Positions 8,124 through 17,170 are shown, numbered from the stretch's first letter. The stretch is DNA of 64,000 nt from JAJPKK01 sp035311445 (GCA_035311445.1 DATGCX010000083.1:7564-71563); one strand, 5' to 3'. Translations and numbers: made by a program. Notes: generated by a model not told the origin, from the letters alone.

Positions 8124-8152
8124 GCTGGTCATGCGAATAACCAGCTTTTTTT
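8124..8152 (+). terminator. Rho-independent terminator with no gene in front of it; possible sRNA end
   Basis: GCTGGT, a 10-base loop and ACCAGC followed by seven T residues on the plus strand. The only annotated gene to its left is rpsU, which runs the other way, so nothing known ends here. A short plus-strand RNA starting between about 7935 and 8090, divergent from rpsU and upstream of the cold-shock gene, would explain it. On the minus strand the hairpin is preceded, not followed, by T/A runs, so it is not a terminator there. Confidence 0.5.
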
Positions 8153-8331
8153 CTTGGGGCGAACCTTGCGGCCCAAACCTTAATGCTCCACATTGCACCA
8201 ATCGAGCTTCGGCCGAACGACTTGGCCTCGCCGCACCCGCGTCGGACTGATGAGTTTCCTCCAAATCTCGAACGAATCGAACCGGCTGCGTTGACGCGCA
8301 GCCTCATTACACCCACTGAAAGAAGAGCTAC

Positions 8332-8541
8332 ATGACGCAAGGAACCGTGAAGTGGTTCAATGGCCAAAAAGGCTTCGGCTTCATCCAACCGGATGACGGC
8401 GGCAAAGACGTTTTCGTGCACATCAGCGCGGTTGAACGCGCGGGGTTGCCGAGCCTGAACGAGGGACAAAAGGTCTCTTTCGATGTTGTTGCTAATCGAA
8501 AGACGGGCAAGTCCTCGGCGGAAAATCTGCGCACCATCTGA
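8332..8541 (+). CDS. Cold-shock protein, CspA family
   Basis: 69 residues, a single OB-fold cold-shock domain. KWFNGQKGFGFI contains RNP1 (KGFGFI) and VFVHIS is RNP2; the aromatic residues that stack on RNA bases are kept. Such proteins melt RNA structure and serve as RNA chaperones in cold or stationary phase. AGAAGAG lies 7 bases before the ATG. The 5' region holds a 7-bp hairpin (GGCTGCG/CGCAGCC, 8284-8303) that could be part of a structured leader. A GC-rich terminator-like hairpin follows the stop. The C-terminus ends NLRTI, slightly different from the usual A(V/I)NV. Confidence 0.93.
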   Translation: MTQGTVKWFNGQKGFGFIQPDDGGKDVFVHISAVERAGLPSLNEGQKVSFDVVANRKTGKSSAENLRTI

Positions 8542-8570
8542 GCAGTGCGAAGTAGTGGCAGGTGGAATAC

Positions 8571-8608
8571 GGCCCCGCGTCCGGTTTCCAGGCGCGGGGC
8601 CTGACTTT
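8571..8608 (+). terminator. GC-rich hairpin after the cold-shock gene
   Basis: GGCCCCGCG and CGCGGGGCC form a 9-bp stem around a 13-base loop, 30 bp after the stop codon. It is followed by TGACTTT rather than a pure T-run, so it is a weak intrinsic terminator or a 3'-end stabiliser. Confidence 0.55.
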
Positions 8609-9170
8609 GCGGGCACAGGCGCATCAGACCACCGGCCGCCTCGGCTGGCGAGTCGCTCGGCTACTTGACCGGCTTCGATGGGGCCGCAAGACTGCGCACG
8701 AAATGACGGCGAATCACCTCGGGACGCGAGGGGCTGTCCTCCTGTCCTGCAATCCGATGATCCAATAGTGCCAGCTCTGGCGGCTGAAGGCGCACGCCGA
8801 TAAGCGTGCCTTACCAGTCGCTCGTCGGGCGGGGGCTTTGAGTTGCGGCATCAGGGGAGGGGGCTTATTCGTCCTGCGATGAGTCCCAGAAGCGCGACCC
8901 GCCATCGTCCGCCCATTCCGCGGGCTAAGCAAATCGGATAACCGTTCTTGGTGAAGCCATGCCTGGAGGGGCCTAAGAGAGTTCGTTCAGGCAAAGGGAA
9001 TCGAATTGTGGGTAACTGCTCCGAGAGAAAGAATTAATAAGCAATATCAACATCCATAGTAGGATCCCCTTCCGCCAGCGGCAGGCTGGTTTGGCACTCT
9101 CTTCGACCCGCACAATCTTTTCGCGCAAATTCGTACCGAGTTTGTAGCGAGCAGCATCGGGGACACGACC
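8609..9170. other. Intergenic, no gene seen
   Basis: Open frames here look non-coding. Near 9020-9060 an A/T-rich patch (AAAGAATTAATAAGCAATATC) stands out from the GC-rich surroundings and could hold a promoter, but no matching -35 element was seen. Confidence 0.4.
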
Positions 9171-9476
9171 CTACCCGGGTGACCGGCAGGTCGAGCCGGC
9201 GATGGCTATGGGGGACCTACGCCCCCTCGATGCTTTGAGGGCCTGCCGTCCTGCACTGGTAAGTCGCACGCGGGCTACCTCGATCATTTGGCCGTCGACC
9301 CACGCTGTTTCTGACTGCGCCTTTGCGAACCCATCGCGTATGAGGCCAAGCAGTTCGACCGTAAACCCGTGGGTTAGCAACGTGGAATCAGTACAGCCAT
9401 GCCGTCCCGAGGCAGCAAGCACTTCGAGTGCACGGCGATCGTTCCCTCCAAAACGGCGTTTTCTGCTATCCATCAT
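9171..9476 (-). CDS. Small hypothetical protein, helix-turn-helix-like
   Basis: 101 residues from the ATG at 9476 (or 98 from an internal start). DRRALEVLAASGRHGCTDSTLL, written here in parts, reads as two helices, then HGFTVELLGLIRDGFA, a beta-turn region and VRLTSAGRQALKA, the typical ending of a winged-helix domain (wing followed by LTxxGRxAL). Similar short proteins are frequent in Bradyrhizobium. It may be a stand-alone winged-helix protein. The start is uncertain because no strong ribosome binding site precedes either ATG. Confidence 0.5.
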   Translation of the reverse strand: MMDSRKRRFGGNDRRALEVLAASGRHGCTDSTLLTHGFTVELLGLIRDGFAKAQSETAWVDGQMIEVARVRLTSAGRQALKASRGRRSPIAIAGSTCRSPG

Positions 9477-9621
9477 GGCGTGTCGCGCAGTACGCTCCAA
9501 TATGCGGCACATCATACAGGGCGTCCGCACCACGGTATTGTCAGTGTGAAACCCTAGGTACACGCTCGGGGTAGACCAGCGGAAACGTCGCAGCATTGAA
9601 TGATACGATCAACTCGTCGTC

Positions 9622-9999
9622 ATGGCGCGGTTTGTATCCGCCCCCGGGACCATAACCGCCAGTGGCTTGGTGCTTACACGAATTCAGAAACGTCAATATG
9701 CCCGAGCGTTCGTCTGCACACTTGCGGTTGTCTTTTGCGCCTATTCTATGGCCGGATGCGCACCCGGCACGACTGCGGCCGCCCGACTGACCAACGCTAC
9801 CCCGGCCAGACTGCGCGCGGAGGCCCGGGTTCAGCCTCAGACGGGCCCGTCGCGCAAGGCCGAACCGGAACTTGACTGTAAGTTTCAACCGGTCGTCCTC
9901 GGCGACACGTGGCTCGACGGAGACAATGCACTCCGTAAGAGATCAGACCACGAGCCGCGGTGTCACGGGCATACCGAAACGGCCGCGCACAAGCCTTGA
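9622..9999 (+). CDS. Putative small lipoprotein
   Basis: 125 residues with a basic N-terminus, a hydrophobic stretch (AFVCTLAVVFCAYSM) and the lipobox-like SMAGC, which would place Cys46 as the lipidated residue. The rest is polar and Pro/Arg-rich (ATPARLRAEARVQPQTGP, PELDCKFQP). The N-terminal extension before the hydrophobic part is long, so translation may start later. The last 35 residues look degraded (many His and Arg), which might mean a frameshift near the end. No function is proposed. Confidence 0.3.
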   Translation: MARFVSAPGTITASGLVLTRIQKRQYARAFVCTLAVVFCAYSMAGCAPGTTAAARLTNATPARLRAEARVQPQTGPSRKAEPELDCKFQPVVLGDTWLDGDNALRKRSDHEPRCHGHTETAAHKP

Positions 10000-10482
10000 G
10001 CAGTGCAACGTCTGGTCGATCCCCGCTATAATACCGCGATAGCTCGGAAGGTGCCTTGACGGATCGAGCGCGCCAGTGCATTTGGCGAACCCGAAAAAAA
10101 TAAGACCACCCGAAGGCGGCCGAGTTGATCGATAGGACTCTTTTTTAATTTGTCTGAATGGGGTCCACGCGGGGAGGCTCATGGGGGGAGCGGAGACGCG
10201 GACCACTCATCCAGACTGATATAACTCTAAACCATTGCAATAAGTCTTGCATTCTCAAATCGACGACGCAAAATGAGACAACACGTCGCTCCCTTTTAGT
10301 CGATAGGGATGCTTCGCGGACCGAGTTCGAGGTTGACGGCTGTACAACGTGCGGCCGCTCCAACGTCTTCTTTTCGCTTTATTTACCGAGCCAACCTAGT
10401 AACGCGTCTGATGCGCTTTCCGCCGCGACCAAACGCACGAGAAGCTCATCGCTGCGGCGCAGCATGCGCTCGGGAGATTGGG
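10000..10482. other. Intergenic upstream of rlpA
   Basis: Holds no convincing gene. A lower-GC segment (10205-10300, with AACCATTGCAATAAGTCTTGCATTCTC) lies some 200 bp before rlpA and is the best place for its promoter. The frame of rlpA is open upstream to 10309, but that part has no signal-peptide or domain character. Confidence 0.4.
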
Positions 10483-11301
10483 GTGGTGGTACGGGCGAAT
10501 TCGCAACCTGCGGCGGCTAATTCGTGGTCACTGGCGCCGAAAGGGTTAGGGAAAAAAGGCTTTGCCAGTAGGCACTTATGTGCACTCGTGACGGCATGCT
10601 TCCTGGCCGGCTGTTCTGGTGCCGACAAATTCGGCACCGTCGATCCCCGCTACGGCGTCGCTTCAAGCGCGCGCCTGGTGGCGCCTGGTCAGCCGGTACC
10701 TAAAGGAGGCGGCGTCTACCGAGTCGGGGCTCCGTATTCAATCAGCGGGCAAACCTATGTGCCGGCCGAAAATCCACGCTATCGCGCCGATGGCCTCGCG
10801 TCGTGGTACGGCGAAGACTTCCACGGTCGTCTCACCGCGAATGGCGAAATCTACGACATGAATTCGATGTCGGCGGCCCATACCACCTTGCCGATGCCTT
10901 CCCATGTGCGGGTGACGAATCTTTCCAACAACCGCTCAGTGATCCTGCGGGTCAACGACCGTGGACCTTACCGTTCCGATCGTATTATCGATGTTACGGT
11001 AAAGGCGGCCATATTGCTCGGTTTCTATGGTAGTGGCGTTGCACCGGTGCGGGTAGAATATGTCGGCACGGCGCCGCTGGAGGGTTCTGACGACAACATG
11101 TTGATCGCGACGTTGCGCCAGGGCGAACAGGCGCCGGCACCATCCCTGATACGTGTCGCATCGACGAAGCCCTTCATTCCCGAACTCGCAGCGTACACCG
11201 CTACCCGCAATGTGCCCGTTCCTCCGGACCGGCCGTATGGGCTTGGAGAAGGAGCAGGCGCGTTCGAACCTTCGGCTCCGACGATGGCGGACCGGCGGTG
11301 A
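10483..11301 (+). CDS. rlpA: RlpA-like septal ring lytic transglycosylase lipoprotein
   Basis: 272 residues from the GTG at 10483 (GGGAG 6 bases upstream). A signal peptide ends in the lipobox FLAGC, so it is a lipoprotein. The double-psi beta-barrel domain is clear: RADGLASWYGEDFHGRLTANGE, written in parts as ASWYGEDFHG and RLTANGEIYD, then AAHTTLPMPS, VRVTNLSNNRS and the catalytic-type NDRGPYRSDRIIDVT. RlpA cleaves peptidoglycan strands lacking stem peptides at the septum. There is no C-terminal SPOR domain, as in many alphaproteobacterial homologues. It precedes dacC, another wall enzyme, by 271 bp in the same direction. Confidence 0.9.
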   Translation: MVVRANSQPAAANSWSLAPKGLGKKGFASRHLCALVTACFLAGCSGADKFGTVDPRYGVASSARLVAPGQPVPKGGGVYRVGAPYSISGQTYVPAENPRYRADGLASWYGEDFHGRLTANGEIYDMNSMSAAHTTLPMPSHVRVTNLSNNRSVILRVNDRGPYRSDRIIDVTVKAAILLGFYGSGVAPVRVEYVGTAPLEGSDDNMLIATLRQGEQAPAPSLIRVASTKPFIPELAAYTATRNVPVPPDRPYGLGEGAGAFEPSAPTMADRR

Positions 11302-11572
11302 TGAATTCGGACCATGTCGTCCAGGATGTCGGAGAGTTTCGTACCTGCACGCGCACGATCGCAATAGAGGGCACTCATCTTTCGCCCGTTCCCGTGACGC
11401 AACTAACATGTGCAATTTACGTTTATTGAAAGTCTATCGGGTTCAGGCCGGTTTTCCACGTTCCGACCGGCGCGGCACGATTGTTTCGTCTCCCCCGGCT
11501 TGCTATTGAACGGAGAGACCTGAAGCAAGACATGCAGACCAAGGAGGCGCCGCATTTGGCGACGCTGGAGCC

Positions 11573-12811
11573 GTGAATTCAACCATGTCGGCGTTAGTCG
11601 GGAAATGCGCATGGGCGCAGCGTGGCTTTGTTACGCTCGCAGTCGCGGGTTTTGTCGCATCGGCCGCTGCAGCCCCGAGTGCCATCGGGCTCGTCGGCTC
11701 CAAGAAGGATGATTTTCAGACCACGGCGCCCCACGCCATCCTCGTCGATTTCGATAGCGGCACCGTATTGTTTGAGAAGGGCGCTGATGTGCCGACACCG
11801 CCGTCCAGCATGGCGAAGCTGATGACCGTGGAAGTCGTATTCAATGAACTCAAGCGGGGCCGCATCAAACTCGATGACGAATACCTTGTGAGTGAGGATG
11901 CCTGGCGGCGTGGCGGAGCGCCATCGCATACCTCCAGCATGTTCGCCCCGATCCACAGCCGGGTACGGGTCGAAGATCTGCTCCGGGGCGCGATCATAAT
12001 GTCCGGCAACGATGCCTGTATCACCCTCGCCGAGGGCATCGCCGGCAACGAGCCAGCCTTTGTCGGGATGATGAACAATCGGGCGCGCGAACTCCGATTG
12101 ACCAAGTCCTACTTCACCAACTCGACCGGTTTACCCGATCCAGCTCAGAAAATGACGGTGCGCGAACTTGCGCGGCTGGCCCGTCACATCATCCGCACCT
12201 ACCCGAATTTCTATGGCATCTACGGCGAGCACGAATTCACCTGGAACAAAATCCGCCAGCAGAACCGCAATCCGCTGCTGACCCTGAATATCGGCGCCGA
12301 CGGCCTGAAGACCGGATACACACAAGATGGCGGCTATGGCCTCGTTGGCTCGGCCATGCAGAACGGCATGCGCCTGATCGTCGTTGTCAACGGCCTGAGA
12401 ACAGCAAAGGAGCGCGCGGACGAGGCCAAGAAAATCCTTGAATTCGGCTACCGCGGTTTCGAATCAAAGCCACTGTTCGCGGCCAGTCAAGTCGTCGGCT
12501 ATGCCAAACTGTTCGGCGGCGCTTCAGGATCCGTGGCGCTGGTAGGTGAGGGGCCCATCAGCGTACTGATGCCAAAGAACGCGACCGAGCGGGTTAGCGC
12601 AAAGATCGTCTATTCGGGTCCGGTACCGGCGCCGGTCAGGCAAGGGCAGCCGATCGGCAATCTCAACGTCTATCGCGGCGAGCGCGTGGTGGCCGAAGTC
12701 CCGCTGTTCGCCGCTGAGGGCGTCGGGCGCGGCAGCCTTCCGCAGCGTGCCTTCGATGCAGCCTCCGAACTGGTCATCGGCTTGTTCCGGACTGGGTCGA
12801 AGAAGATATAG
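11573..12811 (+). CDS. dacC: D-alanyl-D-alanine carboxypeptidase (penicillin-binding protein 5/6 type)
   Basis: 412 residues, or 408 if the ATG at 11585 is used instead of the GTG. A signal peptide covers about 1-35. The peptidase S11 motifs are complete: SxxK (Ser79-Met-Ala-Lys82), SGN (144-146) and KTG (246-248). A C-terminal beta-rich PBP5 domain (about 300-385) precedes an amphipathic tail (ASELVIGLFRTGSKK) that should anchor it at the inner membrane surface. It trims the terminal D-Ala from pentapeptides and so limits cross-linking. The spacing of GGAG is better for neither start, so the exact start is open. A 73-bp palindromic element follows the stop. Confidence 0.92.
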   Translation: MNSTMSALVGKCAWAQRGFVTLAVAGFVASAAAAPSAIGLVGSKKDDFQTTAPHAILVDFDSGTVLFEKGADVPTPPSSMAKLMTVEVVFNELKRGRIKLDDEYLVSEDAWRRGGAPSHTSSMFAPIHSRVRVEDLLRGAIIMSGNDACITLAEGIAGNEPAFVGMMNNRARELRLTKSYFTNSTGLPDPAQKMTVRELARLARHIIRTYPNFYGIYGEHEFTWNKIRQQNRNPLLTLNIGADGLKTGYTQDGGYGLVGSAMQNGMRLIVVVNGLRTAKERADEAKKILEFGYRGFESKPLFAASQVVGYAKLFGGASGSVALVGEGPISVLMPKNATERVSAKIVYSGPVPAPVRQGQPIGNLNVYRGERVVAEVPLFAAEGVGRGSLPQRAFDAASELVIGLFRTGSKKI

Positions 12812-12821
12812 TGCCGGAACT

Positions 12822-12894
12822 GGTAGCCCGGATTGAGCGAAGCGAAATCCGGGCGGGTCGGCCCCGGATTTCGCTTCGCTCAATCCGGGCTACC
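12822..12894. repeat. Perfect 32-bp inverted repeat between dacC and tmk
   Basis: Two exact 32-base arms (GGTAGCCCGGATTGAGCGAA and its continuation AGCGAAATCCGGG in the left arm) around a 9-base loop, 11 bp after dacC. Translated upstream of tmk it gives a false Arg/Ser-rich N-terminal extension. Degenerate copies of the same core occur in 18020-18340, and sister elements at 50754-50850 and 60410-60498. Confidence 0.9.
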
Positions 12895-12933
12895 ACACCG
12901 CGATACTCATCGAAGCGACCACAAAGCGATGCG

Positions 12934-13602
12934 ATGGCCGGGAAATTCATCACGTTTGAAGGCGGCGAAGGTACCGGCAAGTCCACGCAGGCGGGGCTCC
13001 TGGCAAAGAAGTTATCGGACGTCGGTATCCGCGTCCTGCTCACCCGGGAGCCTGGTGGCTCACCCGGCGCTGAGATCATTCGCCATGTCCTGTTGTCCGG
13101 CGCCGCTAAGCGCCTCGGCTCGGATGCGGAGACCTTGTTGTTTGCCGCGGCGCGCGACGACCATCTGGAGACTGCCATCAAGCCGGCACTGCGATCAGGG
13201 CAATGGGCCATCTGCGACCGTTTTCTCGATTCGACGAGGGTCTACCAGGGGATTGTCGGCCAGGTCGGCCTGCCGTTCATCAAAGGCCTTGAAAAGCTCA
13301 CCGTCGGAGACGCAAAACCTGACCTCACGTTCATTCTCGATCTACCGGCGGAGATCGGTCTTGCAAGGGCGCGCGGACGGCGAGGCGAGGCGGCCGCGGA
13401 TCGGTTCGAGGGCGAGGATCTCGCCTATCATCAGGCTCTCAACGCGGCATTTCGCGCGGTCGCGGCAGAGGAGAAACAGCGGTGCATCCTGATCAACGCA
13501 GCTCCGTCGCAGGAACACATAGCGACTGAGATTTGGCGGACCGTATGCAATCGATTGAACCCTGAAGCAACGCCGTTGCGCTTTGAAGAAATTGCCCGAT
13601 GA
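12934..13602 (+). CDS. tmk: Thymidylate kinase
   Basis: 222 residues from the ATG at 12934. The P-loop FEGGEGTGKST (8-18) opens the protein; TREPGGSPGAE is the dTMP-binding segment, CDRFLDST the DR motif, and RGRRGEAAADRFE the Arg-rich LID. It makes dTDP from dTMP and ATP for DNA synthesis. The frame is open further upstream only because the inverted repeat there happens to lack stops. The stop overlaps the holB start by four bases (ATGA), so the two are translationally coupled, a common order in this class. Confidence 0.94.
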   Translation: MAGKFITFEGGEGTGKSTQAGLLAKKLSDVGIRVLLTREPGGSPGAEIIRHVLLSGAAKRLGSDAETLLFAAARDDHLETAIKPALRSGQWAICDRFLDSTRVYQGIVGQVGLPFIKGLEKLTVGDAKPDLTFILDLPAEIGLARARGRRGEAAADRFEGEDLAYHQALNAAFRAVAAEEKQRCILINAAPSQEHIATEIWRTVCNRLNPEATPLRFEEIAR

Positions 13603-14624
13603 CGCAGAGCGAAGATGAGGACAGCGATCCGCCGCCACCGCGGGAGACTACCGCCCTGTTTGGCCATGCTGACGCCGAGCGGGAGTTTCTTATCGCCTAT
13701 CGGTCCGGGCGTGTCCCTCATGCCTGGTTGATCGGAGGTGAGCGGGGCATCGGCAAGGCGACGCTTGCCTACCGAATAGCCAGATTCGTGCTCGCCTATC
13801 CGGATCCATCGCGTGTTCCGACCGCCACCTCGCTCGCGCTCGATCCGGCCCATCCGACCGTGCGGCGCGTGGCCGTCAATGCCCATCCCGACCTGCTGGC
13901 GCTGGAGCGCACCGTCGGTGATAACGGCAAGATGCGCACCGTTATCACGGTGGACCAGGTGCGGCGCCTGGCGGCTTTTTTCGGTTCGACAGCAGGCGAG
14001 GGGGGCTGGCGCGTCTGCATCGCCGACAGCGCCGACGAGCTCAAATATCCGGAGGGCGCCAATGCCCTGCTGAAAGTACTGGAGGAACCGCCGCCACGGT
14101 CCTTGTTACTGCTAGTGAGCCACGCGCCGGGGCGACTCCTGCCGACCATCCGGTCGCGCTGTCGGCGGCTGACCCTCAAGCCGCTGGGGCAGGGCGATGT
14201 CGCAAGCGCTGCCGCTACCGCGCTTGAAACTGAGGCTGACGATCCCGCAATCGTGAAGGCGGCTGCCGCGGCGCGAGGGAGCGTTTCCCGCGCGATCGCG
14301 TTGGTGGGAGGGCCGATGCTGGTGCTCCGGGAGAAGGTGGGGGAACTCCTGACGGCGCTCCCTTCGACCGATCCTCAGGCACTGCACGCCATCGGCGACC
14401 AACTCGACCGCGATCGCGGCCTCCTGGACGTTTTCGTCGGCGCGATCCGCGACTGGCTGTCAGCCCGCCTCGACGCGGCAACCAACCCCGAGCAACTTGC
14501 TCGGGTGGCCGAGCTGTGGGATCGCCTCGATCGATCCGCCCGCGACGTCGAAATCTACAATCTCGAACGCAAGCCTCTGGTTTTCGCCGTTTTCGGTCTG
14601 CTTGCCGAGGCGTCCCGCGGTTGA
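13599..14624 (+). CDS. holB: DNA polymerase III subunit delta'
   Basis: 341 residues. An AAA+-type clamp-loader fold: RVPHAWLIGGERGIGKAT contains the P-loop (47-55), ALLKVLEEPPP and IRSRCRRL are the sensor/SRC regions shared with DnaX-like proteins, and the C-terminal third is helical. The subunit works in the clamp loader that places the beta sliding clamp on DNA. There is no obvious Cys4 zinc module, as is common for alphaproteobacterial delta'. It overlaps tmk by four bases and is separated from metG by 192 bp containing a hairpin repeat. Confidence 0.93.
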   Translation: MTQSEDEDSDPPPPRETTALFGHADAEREFLIAYRSGRVPHAWLIGGERGIGKATLAYRIARFVLAYPDPSRVPTATSLALDPAHPTVRRVAVNAHPDLLALERTVGDNGKMRTVITVDQVRRLAAFFGSTAGEGGWRVCIADSADELKYPEGANALLKVLEEPPPRSLLLLVSHAPGRLLPTIRSRCRRLTLKPLGQGDVASAAATALETEADDPAIVKAAAAARGSVSRAIALVGGPMLVLREKVGELLTALPSTDPQALHAIGDQLDRDRGLLDVFVGAIRDWLSARLDAATNPEQLARVAELWDRLDRSARDVEIYNLERKPLVFAVFGLLAEASRG

Positions 14625-14671
14625 TAGGTATCGCAAGCTTGGAGCAGATTTCGATCGGCTGGAATCCATTT

Positions 14672-14752
14672 GTAGGGTGGGCAAAGGCGCGCTCTTTGCG
14701 CGTCGTGCCCACCGGCTCGGTCGGGTGGGCACGCTTCGCTTTGCCACCCTAC
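14672..14752. repeat. Nested palindrome between holB and metG
   Basis: Outer arms GTAGGGTGGGCAAAG and CTTTGCCACCCTAC (one base unequal) enclose inner arms CGTGCCCACC and GGTGGGCACG. The outer sequence is a common intergenic repeat type in proteobacteria. It lies 48 bp after holB and 64 bp before metG, so it could reduce read-through. Confidence 0.8.
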
Positions 14753-14816
14753 GACTACCGTTCCATATGGGCCGGAATCCGCTCGATGCCGCAACGAGCT
14801 GCAGGGTTTCCGGTAC

Positions 14817-16373
14817 ATGGCAGACAAGCCTCGATTCTACATCACGACAGCCATTTCCTATCCTAACGGCCTTCCGCATATCGGCCATGCCTACGAGGCG
14901 ATTGCGACCGACGCGATCGCGCGCTTCATGCGGCTCGACGGCTACGACGTCTTTTTCCTCACCGGCACCGACGAGCACGGCATCAAGATGCTGCAGACCG
15001 CCAATCGGGAAGGTGTATCGGCGCGCGAACTGAGCGATCGCAATGTGCGGCGCTTCCGCGCCATGGTGGAGCGGATGAACTGCTCCAATGACGATTTCAT
15101 CCGTACCACGGAGGAGCGGCATTACCGCGCCTCGCAAGCGATCTGGGAACGCATGAAGGCGGCCGGCGATATCTATCTGTCGAAATATTCCGGATGGTAT
15201 TCGGTGCGCGATGAAGCCTATTACGACGAGGACGAGACGAAGCTTGCCGAGGACGGCAAGCGCATCGGCCCGCAAGGGACACCCGTTGAGTGGGTCGAGG
15301 AGGAGAGCTATTTCTTCCGCCTCTCGGCCTACCAGGACAAGCTGCTCGACCTCTATCGTCGCGTACCGGATTTCGTGCGGCCGCGCGAGCGCTTCAACGA
15401 AGTTTCGAGCTTCGTACGCGGCGGGCTGAGAGACCTGTCGATCTCACGCACCACCTTCACCTGGGGCATCCCGGTTCCGGACGATCCCAGGCACATCATG
15501 TATGTGTGGATGGATGCGCTGACGAATTACATCACGGCTGTCGGCTATCCCGATACCGAGTCCGCGAAATTCCGCCGCTACTGGCCGGCGGACCTGCATG
15601 TGATCGGCAAGGATATCGTACGCTTTCACGCCGTGTACTGGCCGGCATTCCTGATGTCGGCCGGCATCGCGGTGCCGCGGCGCTTATTCAGTCATGGCTT
15701 TCTGTTCAACCGCGGCGAGAAAATGTCGAAATCGGTCGGCAACGTGGTCGATCCGTTCGCGCTGGCGGACGCCTACGGGGTTGACCAGCTTCGCTATTTC
15801 CTCTTGCGCGAAGTGCCGTTCGGCCAGGACGGCACTTACAGCCACGAAGCCATCGTGGCGCGTATCAATGCGGACTTGGCCAACGATCTCGGCAACCTGG
15901 CGCAGCGCTCGCTGTCGATCATCGCCAAGAACCGCGACGGAATCCTGCCGACGCCAGGCGCGTTGAGCGAAACCGACAAGACAATCCTTGCGGCGGCGGA
16001 TACGCTCATCGACAAGGCACGCGAAGCGATGAAAACGCAGCAACTGCACCAGGTGCTCAATGCGGCCTGGGCGGTGGTCGCCGACGCGAACCGCTACTTT
16101 GCGGGCGAAGCCCCGTGGGCGCTCGCCAAGACCGATCCGGTGCGTCAAGGCACGGTGCTCTATACGACTGCCGAGGTGATCCGGCAGATCGCCATCGTGG
16201 TGCAGCCCGTCATGCCGCAGGCGGCCGCGCGGCTCCTCGATCTCATCGCGGTCCCACCTGATCGGCGCGAATTCACGATGCTGGGCGCCGGGGGGCGCCT
16301 CGCTCCTGGCAGCGCCTTGCCGCCGCCTGCGCCGGTATTCCCGCGCTATGTCGAACCGGAGCCGAGCGCATGA
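14817..16373 (+). CDS. metG: Methionyl-tRNA synthetase
   Basis: 518 residues. A class I synthetase with the HIGH motif at 21-24 (LPHIGHAYE) and KMSKS at 302-306 (GEKMSKSVGN). FLTGTDEHGIKML and YVWMDALTNY form the methionine pocket. The insert lacks the zinc-binding CxxC knuckles, and there is no C-terminal dimerisation domain, so this is the short, zinc-free form usual in alphaproteobacteria. It charges initiator and elongator tRNA-Met. It overlaps the tatD-like gene by four bases (ATGA), which in turn overlaps the MBL gene, making a tight three-gene unit. Confidence 0.95.
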   Translation: MADKPRFYITTAISYPNGLPHIGHAYEAIATDAIARFMRLDGYDVFFLTGTDEHGIKMLQTANREGVSARELSDRNVRRFRAMVERMNCSNDDFIRTTEERHYRASQAIWERMKAAGDIYLSKYSGWYSVRDEAYYDEDETKLAEDGKRIGPQGTPVEWVEEESYFFRLSAYQDKLLDLYRRVPDFVRPRERFNEVSSFVRGGLRDLSISRTTFTWGIPVPDDPRHIMYVWMDALTNYITAVGYPDTESAKFRRYWPADLHVIGKDIVRFHAVYWPAFLMSAGIAVPRRLFSHGFLFNRGEKMSKSVGNVVDPFALADAYGVDQLRYFLLREVPFGQDGTYSHEAIVARINADLANDLGNLAQRSLSIIAKNRDGILPTPGALSETDKTILAAADTLIDKAREAMKTQQLHQVLNAAWAVVADANRYFAGEAPWALAKTDPVRQGTVLYTTAEVIRQIAIVVQPVMPQAAARLLDLIAVPPDRREFTMLGAGGRLAPGSALPPPAPVFPRYVEPEPSA

Positions 16374-17170
16374 GCGTATTGGTCGACAGCCATTGTCACC
16401 TGGACTTTCCCGATTTCGCCGCCGAGCTCGACGCGATCGTGGAGCGCGCCGCGATGGCGGGCATTGGTCGTATCGTGTCGATCTCCACGCGTGTGCGCCG
16501 GTTCGACAAATTGCTGGCCATCGTGGAGCAATTTCCAAATGTCTACTGCTCAGTAGGAACGCATCCGCACTATGCGCATGAAGAACCTGACGTGACGGTC
16601 GAAGAGCTGGTCGAGCGCGCACCACATCCCAAGGTGGTCGCCATAGGTGAGGCGGGGCTCGATTATCACTACGATTTCAGCCCACGCGATGCCCAGGAGA
16701 TCGGCTTTCGACGCCACATCGCTGCAGCGCGGGCGACTGCGTTGCCGCTCGTTGTGCACGCTCGTGAAGCTGATGCTGATATCGCTCGCATTCTAGCGGA
16801 GGAAACAGGGAAGGGGGCCTTCCCGGCGGTGCTGCACTGTTTCACTGGCAGCCGGACGCTTGCCCTGCGGGCCGTCGACCTTGGGTTCTACATCGGATTC
16901 ACCGGCATTTTGACCTTCAAGAAATCCGACGAACTGCGTGCCATCGCAGCGGAACTGCCGGCAGACCGCATTCTGGTCGAAACCGACGCGCCTTATCTCG
17001 CCCCGGGCAAGTTCCGCGGTAAGCGCAATGAGCCCGCTTACGTAACGGAAACCGCTAAAGCGCTGGCCGCGGTCCGCGGCGTCTCGTTCGACCATATCGC
17101 GCGCCAGACGACGGAAAACTTTTTTCGGCTCTTCAACAAAGTACCGCAGATTTCTGCCGCGGCCGCATGA
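16370..17170 (+). CDS. TatD-family metal-dependent hydrolase
   Basis: 266 residues, a TIM-barrel amidohydrolase of the TatD/YcfH group. Metal ligands are visible: HCHLD (8-12), Glu in AIGEAGLDYHY, His in LVVHAREAD, His in LHCFTGS and Asp in LVETDAPYLAP. Family members are 3'-5' exonucleases or deoxyribonucleases. It sits between metG and the MBL gene with four-base overlaps on both sides; the metG-tatD pairing is widespread. The start is set by the overlap with metG. Confidence 0.92.
   Translation: MSVLVDSHCHLDFPDFAAELDAIVERAAMAGIGRIVSISTRVRRFDKLLAIVEQFPNVYCSVGTHPHYAHEEPDVTVEELVERAPHPKVVAIGEAGLDYHYDFSPRDAQEIGFRRHIAAARATALPLVVHAREADADIARILAEETGKGAFPAVLHCFTGSRTLALRAVDLGFYIGFTGILTFKKSDELRAIAAELPADRILVETDAPYLAPGKFRGKRNEPAYVTETAKALAAVRGVSFDHIARQTTENFFRLFNKVPQISAAAA

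Noticed and set aside
12811..12933. N-terminal extension of thymidylate kinase
   Set aside because: The extra 41 residues are a translation of the 73-bp inverted repeat; the P-loop normally lies about ten residues from the start, which fits the ATG at 12934.
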